Shown: positions 6,889 to 14,177 of the stretch, piece by piece
Position numbering within the stretch: position 1 is the first letter of the stretch
Layout: each line of letters starts with the position of its first letter
NCBI GenBank assembly: GCA_946887105.1
Contig: CAMPKJ010000054.1
Span: 1 to 23,865, forward strand
Direction of reading: 5' to 3'
Source: an uncultured Acidobacteriota bacterium
Lineage (GTDB): Bacteria; Acidobacteriota; Thermoanaerobaculia; Gp7-AA8
Length of the DNA: 23,865 nt
The notes under the pieces: generated by a model
Seen by the model: only the letters and a program-made list of their open reading frames with translations
The model's database searches: none
What the model was told of the DNA's origin: nothing
Position numbers and translations under genes: made by a program

Positions 6889-8778
6889 TCACGCCGCTTC
6901 CTTCAGCAGCGTCCGCGTGTTGCTGTTCGTGCCGCCGAGGAGCAGCGACAGCTGGCGGCTGTAGTAGGGGAAGTAACCGGCCCGGGCACGCTGGAAGATG
7001 TCGCGCGCGCGGGCCGGATTCCAGCGGTTCAGGAGATCGTAGATCTGAAAGAGCCACGCGCGCGGTTCGCCTCGCAGAAGCACGCGCTCGACGGCGGTCA
7101 TGCCGGGCTCGTGCCTCGCCGTGACCACATCGACGAGCCAGAGGCGCGGCGGCGTGTGCATCGTGCCGGGCGACAGAGCCGCGTCGATCTCCGCCATGCG
7201 CGCACGCCGGTGTGCCGACTGGGTCCTCGAGAAGAAGTAGTTGATCTCCGTCTCCGACCAGGTCCCGGGGCTCAGTTGTGCGAGCGACGCTCCGTTTTGA
7301 AAGGCCACGATCCGGGGGAGCATGCGGGCATGGATGGGCGACGTCCCCGGCGTGGTGACGTTCGACGGCAAGCCGGGCTGGTACGCCCACTCTTCGAGTC
7401 GCAGGTCGGCCAGCAGCGCCGCGGAGGGTTGCACGAGATCGTGGAACGTTTCGAAGAACGCCGCCGTGTCGATGGAGCGCCAGCGCATCGATTCGAAGTA
7501 GTCGCGCAGGAACTGGTCGAACGCAGCGCGGCCGAGGTGGTCTTCGATGGTGCGCATGAACAGCGCGCCCTTGTCGTAGCTGGTGGTGTCGAAGCCTTCG
7601 GCGGCGAACGTCACCGGGCGATGCAGCATGGTGAAGGCCTCCTCGGCGGCCCGCAGGTTGGCCCAGTCGAACTCCGTGAGCTCCGCGTCGCGCATCTCTT
7701 CGAGAATGCGCAGCTCCATGTAGCGGGCCATGCCTTCGTTCAGCCAGAGGTCATTCCAGCTCGCCAGCGTGACCGCGTCGCCGGCCCACGAATGCGCGAG
7801 CTCGTGCGCGATCAGCCGTTTCGGCGGCGGATTTGCGGCGTGGTCGCCGATCACCGCGGAGGTGTGGCTCAGGAAATTGAGCATCGGATGTTCCATGCCT
7901 CCGGCCGGAAAGCCCGGCGGCATGATCAGCACGTCGTGCCGCGCGAACGGAAACGGCCCGGCGATCTCCTCGGCGATGTCCATCATGTCCGGCAGGGACT
8001 GGAGCTCCCAGAACGCCTCGTCCATCAGCTCCGGTTCGGCATAAACCCCGGTGCGGCCGTCGAACGCGCGGAACTCCAGCCGTCCGACCGCAAACGCAAT
8101 CAGGTAGGACGGGATCGGCTTCGGCATGTGGAAGGTGTAGACGCCCGTGTCATTGATGGCCGTGGGATTTCCCTCGGCGCCCATCAGCGCGAGCATGCCG
8201 GGCGGTACGTGCAGCGTTGCGTCGTACGTCGTGCGCACGACCGGCGTGTCCTGCAGCGGGATCCACGCGCGCGCGCCGAGCGGCTCGTTCAGCGAGTAGG
8301 CAAACCGGTTCTTTCCCGCCAGCGTCGCCTCGACAGACAGCCAGAACAGAGGCTGCTGGAAGAGAGGAGTCGGAGAGGGCGGAGAATTCGTGGTCAGGTA
8401 ATCGATCGTGACGAAGCGGGTGGCCGGCTCGATGTCGATGATCAGCGGCTGCCCGACCTCCGACTCCGATCCGAGAGACCACGCGGCGGGTACGCCGTCG
8501 CGCGTCACCGCGGCGATCTGCAACTTGAACGTGTCGAGGATCAGCGTGCGCGTGCCGGAGAGATTCTCGATGTCCAGCGTGACGCGGCCGTAGATCCGGT
8601 TCAGGACCGGCTCAATGGTGAGATCGAGCTCCAGATGACGCGTCGTCACACGCTCCGGCTGCGAATAGGAGAAGGTGTCGCTGAACGACCTTCCGGACGG
8701 ATGCTGAACGGCGCGCTGCCGCGCATTGACGAGCAGGAAAAAGGTGAGGAAGAGGAACAGCGTTCGGCGAAGGACCAT
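6889..8778 (-). CDS. Secreted M1 family metallopeptidase
   Basis: 629 aa from ATG 8778. A Sec-type signal (MVLRRTLFLFLTFFLLVNA) points to export. Domain order follows the M1 family: an N-terminal beta-rich domain up to about 230, then the thermolysin-like catalytic domain. GGMEHP (293-298) is the substrate-binding GxMEN-type motif with His replacing Asn. HELAHSW (325-331) plus NEG with E348 give the zinc site HExxH-x18-E. TSYDKGALF supplies the conserved catalytic tyrosine. It probably trims N-terminal residues from peptides in the periplasm or outside the cell. A longer frame starting at TTG 8835 would run to the divergent gene's start codon and hide the signal peptide, so ATG 8778 is preferred. 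TAATCT lies 4 nt before this ATG. Confidence 0.92.
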   Translation of the reverse strand: MVLRRTLFLFLTFFLLVNARQRAVQHPSGRSFSDTFSYSQPERVTTRHLELDLTIEPVLNRIYGRVTLDIENLSGTRTLILDTFKLQIAAVTRDGVPAAWSLGSESEVGQPLIIDIEPATRFVTIDYLTTNSPPSPTPLFQQPLFWLSVEATLAGKNRFAYSLNEPLGARAWIPLQDTPVVRTTYDATLHVPPGMLALMGAEGNPTAINDTGVYTFHMPKPIPSYLIAFAVGRLEFRAFDGRTGVYAEPELMDEAFWELQSLPDMMDIAEEIAGPFPFARHDVLIMPPGFPAGGMEHPMLNFLSHTSAVIGDHAANPPPKRLIAHELAHSWAGDAVTLASWNDLWLNEGMARYMELRILEEMRDAELTEFDWANLRAAEEAFTMLHRPVTFAAEGFDTTSYDKGALFMRTIEDHLGRAAFDQFLRDYFESMRWRSIDTAAFFETFHDLVQPSAALLADLRLEEWAYQPGLPSNVTTPGTSPIHARMLPRIVAFQNGASLAQLSPGTWSETEINYFFSRTQSAHRRARMAEIDAALSPGTMHTPPRLWLVDVVTARHEPGMTAVERVLLRGEPRAWLFQIYDLLNRWNPARARDIFQRARAGYFPYYSRQLSLLLGGTNSNTRTLLKEAA

Positions 8779-8797
8779 TGAAAGATTACCGTCCGGC

Positions 8798-8825
8798 ATG
8801 ACAACGCGAACCGGCGTGCTAAAGT
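8798..8825 (+). promoter_or_regulatory. Putative promoter of the gamma-carbonic anhydrase gene (leaderless)
   Basis: ATGACA at 8798-8803 (five of six to TTGACA), a 16-nt spacer, and TAAAGT at 8820-8825 (four of six to TATAAT). Nine bases separate it from ATG 8835 and no Shine-Dalgarno sequence is visible. It sits in the short divergent gap to the peptidase gene. Confidence 0.45.
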
Positions 8826-8834
8826 CCCGCGCCA

Positions 8835-9347
8835 ATGATTTTGCGCGGTTACGAAGGGAAAAATCCTCGCCTCGGCACCCGTGTCTTCGTGGCCGAGAAC
8901 GCCGCGGTCATCGGCGATGTCGAGCTCGGCAATGACTGCTCGATCTGGTACTCGACCACCGTCCGCGGCGACGTGAATTTCATCCGCATCGGCTCGCGCA
9001 CGAACGTGCAGGACAACTGCACGATCCACGTCGATCACGGCACGCACGCCACCGTCATCGCCGAGGAAGTGACCATCGGACACGGCGCGGTCGTGCATGG
9101 CTGCACGATCCATCGCGGTGCGCTGATCGGCATGGGCTCGCGCGTGCTGAGCGGCGCCGTGATCGGCGAGCAGGCCCTGGTCGGCTCCGGCGCGCTCGTG
9201 CCCGAGGGGATGCACGTCCCGCCGCGAACGCTGGTGGTCGGCGTGCCCGCGCGCATCAAACGCCCGCTCACGGACGAAGAGCTGGCGCGCCTCGATCAGT
9301 CCTGGCGCAATTACGTGAATTACAAGGAAAAGTACCTCTCGACATGA
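8835..9347 (+). CDS. Gamma-carbonic anhydrase family protein (left-handed beta-helix)
   Basis: 170 aa with the hexapeptide-repeat pattern of the YrdA/PaaY/Cam group. The repeated [IV]G-rich turns form a left-handed beta-helix, closed by a C-terminal helix (TDEELARLDQSWRNYVNY). The three zinc/iron histidines of gamma-carbonic anhydrases are present: H65 in CTIHV, then H83 and H88 in TIGHGAVVHG. NVQDN at 58-62 is also conserved. It may hydrate CO2, but many members of this subgroup have weak or unknown activity, so the catalytic role is uncertain. Its stop overlaps the aspS start by four bases (ATGA), implying coupled translation. Confidence 0.93.
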   Translation: MILRGYEGKNPRLGTRVFVAENAAVIGDVELGNDCSIWYSTTVRGDVNFIRIGSRTNVQDNCTIHVDHGTHATVIAEEVTIGHGAVVHGCTIHRGALIGMGSRVLSGAVIGEQALVGSGALVPEGMHVPPRTLVVGVPARIKRPLTDEELARLDQSWRNYVNYKEKYLST

Positions 9348-11086
9348 ACCGCATTTACGCAGGAACACTTCGAAACGATCACGTCGGTCAGACCGTCATG
9401 CTGAACGGATGGGTGCAGAAGCAGCGCGACTTCGGAGAGCTGGTGTTCATCGATCTGCGCGACCGCAGCGGCGTCTGCCAGATCGTGATCGATCGCGAGC
9501 GCGGTGCGTCGGCGGAGTTGCTCGCTGCCGCGAAGGAGCTGCGCGGCGAGTTCGTGGTGCGCGTGACGGGCGACATCGTGGAGCGCGCCGACGCGCAGAA
9601 GAACGCGAAGCTGCCCACGGGCGACATCGAAGTGGTCGCCCGCGCGATCGAGATCCTCAATCGCGCCGAGACGCCGCCGTTCCCGATCGACGACGAGACC
9701 GACGCCGCGGAAGAGTTGCGCCTGCAGTACCGCTACCTCGACCTGCGCCGTCCCACGCTCACGCGCAATCTGATGCTGCGCCACAAGCTCGTCTTCGCGA
9801 CGCGCAACTATTTCGACCGGCTCGGATTCCTCGAAGTGGAGACGCCGATCCTCACGAAATCGACACCCGAGGGAGCTCGCGATTACCTCGTGCCCAGCCG
9901 CGTGCACAAAGGACAGTTCTACGCGCTGCCGCAGTCGCCGCAGATCTTCAAACAGCTCTGCATGGTGGCGGGACTGGAGCGCTACTTCCAGATCGCGCGC
10001 TGCTTCCGCGACGAAGACCTGCGCCGCGATCGCCAGCCCGAGTTCACGCAGATCGACGTCGAGGCGTCGTTCATCGACGAGGAGTTCATCTACGCGATGA
10101 TCGAGGGACTGTTCGCCGAGATCTTCCCGGTCGCGAACATCCCGGTCACGACGCCGTTCCCGCGCATGAAGTGGCAGGAAGCGATGGATCGCTTCGGCAT
10201 CGATCGTCCGGACACACGCTTCGGCATGGAGTTGAACGACATCACCGCACAGGCGCAGCAGTTGGCGTTCGAGCCGTTCCGTGCCGCACAGACGGTGCGC
10301 GCGATCGTGGTGCCCGGCGGCGCGTCGTTCTCGCGCAAGCGTCTCGACGATCTCGCCGAGGACGCGAAGAAGATGAAGGCGTCGGGCCTGGTGTGGATCA
10401 AGTTCGACGCGCAGCGCGGCTCGTCGATCAAGAAGTTCCTCGACGAAGGCGCGCACGACGCGCTGCGGCAGACGCTGCAGGCGAACGAGAACGATCTCGC
10501 GCTGGTCGTGGCCGGCAGGAACACGACCGTCTGGGACGTGTTGTCGACGCTGCGTCTGAAGATCGCGAAAGAAGAGAAGCTCATCCCCGACGAACAGTGG
10601 CACTTCCTCTGGGTCACCGACTTCCCGATGTTCGTATGGGATGACGAATCGGGACGCTACTTCGCGCGCCATCATCCGTTCACGTCGCCGGCGCTCCATC
10701 AACTCGATCAGCTCGAAAACGATCCGGGTGCGGTGCTCGCGCGTGCGTACGACGTGGTGCTGAACGGCCTCGAGCTCGGCGGCGGCTCGATCCGCATCAA
10801 TCAGCCCGAGCTCCAGCAGCGCATGTTCCGAGCCCTCGGCATCACCGACGACGACGCGCGCTCGCGCTTCGGGTTCCTCATCGACGCCTTCCGCTACGGC
10901 GCCCCACCGCACGGCGGCATCGCCCTCGGCGTCGACCGTATGGCCATGCTCATGTCCCGCTCCGAATCCCTGCGCGACGTGATCGCCTTCCCCAAGACCG
11001 CGCGCGCGCAGGACCTCATGTGCGAGGCGCCGTCGGAGGTGGATGTGCGGCAGTTGGACGAGTTGGCGATTGGGGTGAAGAAGTGA
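9344..11086 (+). CDS. aspS: Aspartyl-tRNA synthetase
   Basis: 580 aa, a normal bacterial class IIb enzyme that charges tRNA-Asp. The N-terminal OB-fold anticodon domain holds GWVQKQRDFGELVFIDLRD (22-40). Motif 1 lies around GFLEVETPILTKSTPEGARD (161-180), motif 2 is FRDEDLRRDRQPEFTQ (221-236), and motif 3 is near GGIALGVDRMAML at the C-terminus. The bacterial GAD insertion lies between motifs 2 and 3. Residue 30, where E. coli has Leu and some non-discriminating AspRSs have His, is Phe, so whether it also charges tRNA-Asn cannot be decided. It is translationally coupled to the upstream carbonic anhydrase-like gene. Hairpin element C begins at the stop codon. Confidence 0.97.
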   Translation: MNRIYAGTLRNDHVGQTVMLNGWVQKQRDFGELVFIDLRDRSGVCQIVIDRERGASAELLAAAKELRGEFVVRVTGDIVERADAQKNAKLPTGDIEVVARAIEILNRAETPPFPIDDETDAAEELRLQYRYLDLRRPTLTRNLMLRHKLVFATRNYFDRLGFLEVETPILTKSTPEGARDYLVPSRVHKGQFYALPQSPQIFKQLCMVAGLERYFQIARCFRDEDLRRDRQPEFTQIDVEASFIDEEFIYAMIEGLFAEIFPVANIPVTTPFPRMKWQEAMDRFGIDRPDTRFGMELNDITAQAQQLAFEPFRAAQTVRAIVVPGGASFSRKRLDDLAEDAKKMKASGLVWIKFDAQRGSSIKKFLDEGAHDALRQTLQANENDLALVVAGRNTTVWDVLSTLRLKIAKEEKLIPDEQWHFLWVTDFPMFVWDDESGRYFARHHPFTSPALHQLDQLENDPGAVLARAYDVVLNGLELGGGSIRINQPELQQRMFRALGITDDDARSRFGFLIDAFRYGAPPHGGIALGVDRMAMLMSRSESLRDVIAFPKTARAQDLMCEAPSEVDVRQLDELAIGVKK

Positions 11087-11169
11087 GTCTCAAAGTCTCA
11101 AAGTCGCAAAGTCTCAAAGGACGCGCGAACACCCTCTTTGCGACTTTGCGACTTTGAGACTTGCGACTC
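11085..11169. repeat. Hairpin element C of octamer (GTCKCAAA) units
   Basis: The left arm (11085-11119) has four units of variants T, T, G, T. A 16-nt loop (11120-11135, GACGCGCGAACACCCT) follows, then the right arm (11136-11169) has four inverted units with one base deleted in the outermost. The stem is about 34 positions with two mismatched variable bases. The left arm overlaps the last two bases of the aspS stop codon and the right arm ends 4 nt before the aroB ATG, so the hairpin would occupy the aroB translation-initiation region. Confidence 0.9.
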
Positions 11170-11173
11170 GGTC

Positions 11174-12208
11174 ATGACCCCCTACCTCACCATCCACCAG
11201 TCCAGCGCCACCTATCCCGTTTACGTCGGGCGCGATCTGCTGCCGCGTGTTGGTGCATTGGTGCGGGCGCGGGGGAAGGTGTTCGTCATCACGTCGCGTG
11301 CGTTGCATGAGCGGTTCGGCGAAGTGGTCGCTGGCTCCGAGCTCGTGCTGATCGAGGAAGGGGAGGCGCACAAGAACCTCGACACGGCGAACGAGGTGAT
11401 CACGCAGTTGCTCGACCGCGGGGCGAAGCGCGATTCGATGGCCATCGTCGTCGGCGGCGGGATGATCGGCGATACGGCCGGCTTCGCGGCGTCGATCTTT
11501 CTGCGCGGCATCGATCTCGTGCATGTCCCCACCACGCTCCTCGCGCAGGTCGACAGCTCGATCGGCGGGAAGCTGGCCGTCAATCATCCGAAAGGGAAGA
11601 ACCTCATCGGCAGCTTTTATCCGCCGTGCGCGGTGGTGTCGGATACGTCCGTGCTCGACACGCTTCCGGCGCGCGAGCGCCTCAGCGGGATGTATGAGGC
11701 GCTGAAAGGCGGCGTGATCGCGGATCCGTCCCTCTTCGAGATGTTCCAGCGGCAGCAGTTCGATCTCGACGAGATGGTGCGCAAGGCCATTCGCGTGAAG
11801 GCGGACATCGTCTCGGCCGATGAGAAGGAAGCCGACCTGCGCCGCCTGCTCAACTACGGCCACACCATCGCGCACGGTATCGAAGCCGCGCTGCAGTACG
11901 AAGGCCTCACGCACGGCGAGGCGGTGGCGTGGGGGATGATCGGCGCGAACGCGATCGCGGTGCAGCGCGGACTGCTTCCGCGCGACGAAGCCGCGCGCAT
12001 CGAGCGCGTCATCCTCGCGTACGACCCTGCCGTGCCGCCGAAGCTCGACCGCGCGGCCATCCTCGCCGCGACCGAGCACGACAAGAAAAACACCGGCACC
12101 GCGCGCGTGATGGTCTTTCCGCGGCGCGTCGGAGAGTGCGTCGTAGCCTCGGATGTGACCGAGGATGAGATCGCGTACGGGATCGACTCCGTGCTCGCGC
12201 TGTTCTGA
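11174..12208 (+). CDS. aroB: 3-dehydroquinate synthase
   Basis: 344 aa. It converts DAHP to 3-dehydroquinate, the second step of the shikimate pathway, using NAD+ and a divalent metal. GGGMIGD (94-100) is the NAD-binding glycine motif. TTLLAQVDSSIGGK (120-133) and NHPKGKNLIG (137-146) form the active site. The metal ligands are E175 (in MYEALKGG), H230 (in LNYGHTIAHGIE) and H247 (in LTHGEAV). The ATG at 11174 is chosen because the 12 upstream in-frame codons only translate hairpin element C. No Shine-Dalgarno sequence is visible, so translation may depend on coupling to aspS or on the hairpin structure. Confidence 0.96.
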   Translation: MTPYLTIHQSSATYPVYVGRDLLPRVGALVRARGKVFVITSRALHERFGEVVAGSELVLIEEGEAHKNLDTANEVITQLLDRGAKRDSMAIVVGGGMIGDTAGFAASIFLRGIDLVHVPTTLLAQVDSSIGGKLAVNHPKGKNLIGSFYPPCAVVSDTSVLDTLPARERLSGMYEALKGGVIADPSLFEMFQRQQFDLDEMVRKAIRVKADIVSADEKEADLRRLLNYGHTIAHGIEAALQYEGLTHGEAVAWGMIGANAIAVQRGLLPRDEAARIERVILAYDPAVPPKLDRAAILAATEHDKKNTGTARVMVFPRRVGECVVASDVTEDEIAYGIDSVLALF

Positions 12209-12226
12209 CTCCCATTCAGGACGCGC

Positions 12227-12244
12227 TGTCGCAAATCGGCGACA
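12227..12244 (+). terminator. Small hairpin after aroB
   Basis: TGTCGC (12227-12232) pairs with GCGACA (12239-12244) around a 6-nt loop, 19 nt after the aroB stop. No T-run follows, so it is at best a weak or factor-dependent termination or processing site. Confidence 0.25.
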
Positions 12245-12290
12245 AGATCGTGCCCAAAAGTGCCGAAAACCCAGGCATGCCGACCGCAGA

Positions 12291-12304
12291 GTGACCGGCG
12301 TCAC
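12291..12304. promoter_or_regulatory. CRP/FNR-type palindrome upstream of the VWA operon
   Basis: GTGA-N6-TCAC at 12291-12304 matches the core half-sites and spacing of CRP/FNR-family operators (TGTGA-N6-TCACA), with one outer base off on each side. It is centred 44 nt before the first VWA gene. Binding is inferred from the pattern only; no regulator gene is in the window. Confidence 0.3.
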
Positions 12305-12341
12305 GTCCTAGAGAGACGCACCGGAAGGGGGACCCCGCTGC

Positions 12342-14156
12342 ATGAGATCGGCTGCCCTGCTGCTCACGATCCTCGCCTTAGCTGCCTCCGTCGTTGTCGC
12401 CCAGGTGCCGTACTCCGAAACCTACGAGGTCCGCATCCACAACCTCGATGTCGTGGTCACCGACAAGGACGGCAACGCCGTTCGCGGACTGACGAAGGAC
12501 GACTTCATCGTCACCGAGGACGGCAAGCCTCAGGCGGTCACCAACTTCGCCGTCTATGACGACACCGTGGCGCAGCGCGACCACGCGATCAGCGACGCGA
12601 CCGGCGAGAGCCCGGCCGCCAGCGCGCCGCCGCCGCGGCGGTTCGTCTTCTTCATCGATGACATGGCCATCCAGGCCAGAGCGCGCGCGACGCTCAAGAA
12701 ACACATCACGGAGCTCGTGCGCACCATGCGGCCCGGCGACGTCGCGGCCATCGTCAGGCCGAGCGGCACCACGCGCATGGTGCAGAACTACAGCGGCGAG
12801 GTCGAAGAAGTCGAGAAGACGCTGCACAAGGTGATCGACTCCTGCAAGGTGAAGATCACCAACCAGGCCTTCGCGGAATTGCAGACGTTCCGCCGCGCCA
12901 TGCAGAACGCGGACGGTCCGCACGAAATCGCGGCGGCCAAGCGCCTGTACGTCGACATGACCCGCAGCCGCGTCGAGCAGCGCATCAGCCAGCTCCGCGC
13001 GCTCTCCGCATCGATGGCCGGCACCGACGGCAAGAAGGTCCTGATCATCATCACCAGCGGTCTCAGCGCCGAGCCGGGACGCGAGGCGTATGGTTTCGAG
13101 GAGCAGTTGGGGCTCTACGAGCAGGCAAAGCGGGAGCAGTCGCCGTCCGAGGAAGCGGCCAAGGCTGCGCTCGAAGTGGAGATGGGAGGCGAGGCGCCGC
13201 TGCCGCAGCAGGGCCGTTTGCGCGGTCTGCGCGCCGACATCCTGAACTGGAACGCGGCTCCGAAGTGGCAGGGAGCGCATCGCGTCGAGAGCATGGACTT
13301 CCGCGGCGAGATCGCCGATCTCGCACGCACCGCTGCTGCTGACGGCGTGACCATCTACGCGCTCGAGCCCGAGGTCCCGCAGATGCTCGCCGTGACCCGC
13401 GGCGCCGATTCGCGAACGCTCGGCTCCTCGGTCCTCGGCGGCGGTGTTTCCGGCAACGAAGTCGTTCCGTCGCAGATGCTCAACGACCTGCTGCACTACG
13501 GCGGCGAGTCGCTGACTTCGCTCACCGAAACGACGGGCGGAACGTGGTTCCGCGGCGTCGGCGCCATCGACGACGTCTTCCGCCGGTTGAGCGACGACCT
13601 GCACTTCTACTACTCGCTCGCTTACAAACCGGCCGCCGGTTCCACGACCAAGGCGCGGCGCATCAAGGTGACGGTGCGCAATCGTCCCGAGCTGAAAGTG
13701 CGCACGCGCACCGAGGTCATCGAGCGTCCGTCGGGCCGCGAGATGTCCGGACGGGTCATTGCGGCGCTGCTCTATCCGACCGACGTCAACGACCTGCAGA
13801 TGAAGGTCTCGGCCGAAAAGCCGGAGAAGGAAGGACGAAAGAACTTCTCCGTGCCGATCGAAGTGGTGATTCCGGTCGAGAACCTGACCCTGATGCGCGA
13901 TGAGGACGGCACCTATCGCGGCATGGTCAGCGTGCATTACGCATCGTCGCTGAACGAGAAGGAGTTCGTCTCGTACGGGCGGCAGGATCAGATCGTCGAG
14001 CTGACGGCGCAGCAGTACGCGCAGATGAAGCGCGGCCGGTACCGCTACAACTCCCGCATCACCGTACCGAAGGGCAAGGTGCGCATCGTGGTCGGCGTGG
14101 TCGACTCGACGTCGCGTCTCGCATCCCTTCAGTCGGTCTCGCTCACCGCCAAATAA
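12342..14156 (+). CDS. VWA-domain secreted protein, tandem copy 1 (Acidobacterial VWFA-related)
   Basis: 604 aa, the first of four tandem paralogues. A Sec signal peptide ends near residue 20 (LALAASVVVA-Q). Residues 24-75 are a beta domain (NLDVVVTDKDGNAVRGLTKDDF, 'EDGKPQAVTNFAVYDD'), shared by all copies. A VWA domain follows: FVFFIDDMAI (101-110), GKKVLIIITSGL (230-241), GVTIYALEPE (335-344) and FYYSLAYKP (422-430). The MIDAS DxSxS is replaced by DDMAI, so classical metal-dependent adhesion is doubtful. The C-terminal 150 residues (RRIKVTVRNRPELKVRTRTE onward) form a beta-rich domain also conserved in the set. An insertion at about 260-315 is absent from copies 2-4. A purine-rich GGAAGGGGGA precedes the ATG by about 9 nt. 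Function unknown; predicted periplasmic or extracellular. Confidence 0.9.
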   Translation: MRSAALLLTILALAASVVVAQVPYSETYEVRIHNLDVVVTDKDGNAVRGLTKDDFIVTEDGKPQAVTNFAVYDDTVAQRDHAISDATGESPAASAPPPRRFVFFIDDMAIQARARATLKKHITELVRTMRPGDVAAIVRPSGTTRMVQNYSGEVEEVEKTLHKVIDSCKVKITNQAFAELQTFRRAMQNADGPHEIAAAKRLYVDMTRSRVEQRISQLRALSASMAGTDGKKVLIIITSGLSAEPGREAYGFEEQLGLYEQAKREQSPSEEAAKAALEVEMGGEAPLPQQGRLRGLRADILNWNAAPKWQGAHRVESMDFRGEIADLARTAAADGVTIYALEPEVPQMLAVTRGADSRTLGSSVLGGGVSGNEVVPSQMLNDLLHYGGESLTSLTETTGGTWFRGVGAIDDVFRRLSDDLHFYYSLAYKPAAGSTTKARRIKVTVRNRPELKVRTRTEVIERPSGREMSGRVIAALLYPTDVNDLQMKVSAEKPEKEGRKNFSVPIEVVIPVENLTLMRDEDGTYRGMVSVHYASSLNEKEFVSYGRQDQIVELTAQQYAQMKRGRYRYNSRITVPKGKVRIVVGVVDSTSRLASLQSVSLTAK

Positions 14157-14177
14157 ACAGAACGAGGTCATCGTCCA

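Noticed and set aside
6883..8781. Plus-strand open frame opposite the M1 peptidase
   Set aside because: No motif, Arg/Gln-rich composition, and complete overlap with a gene having an intact zinc site.
12209..12341. Riboswitch in the gap before the VWA operon
   Set aside because: GCAAA and GCCGAAA strings recalled c-di-GMP aptamers, but the conserved core and pairing are not present.
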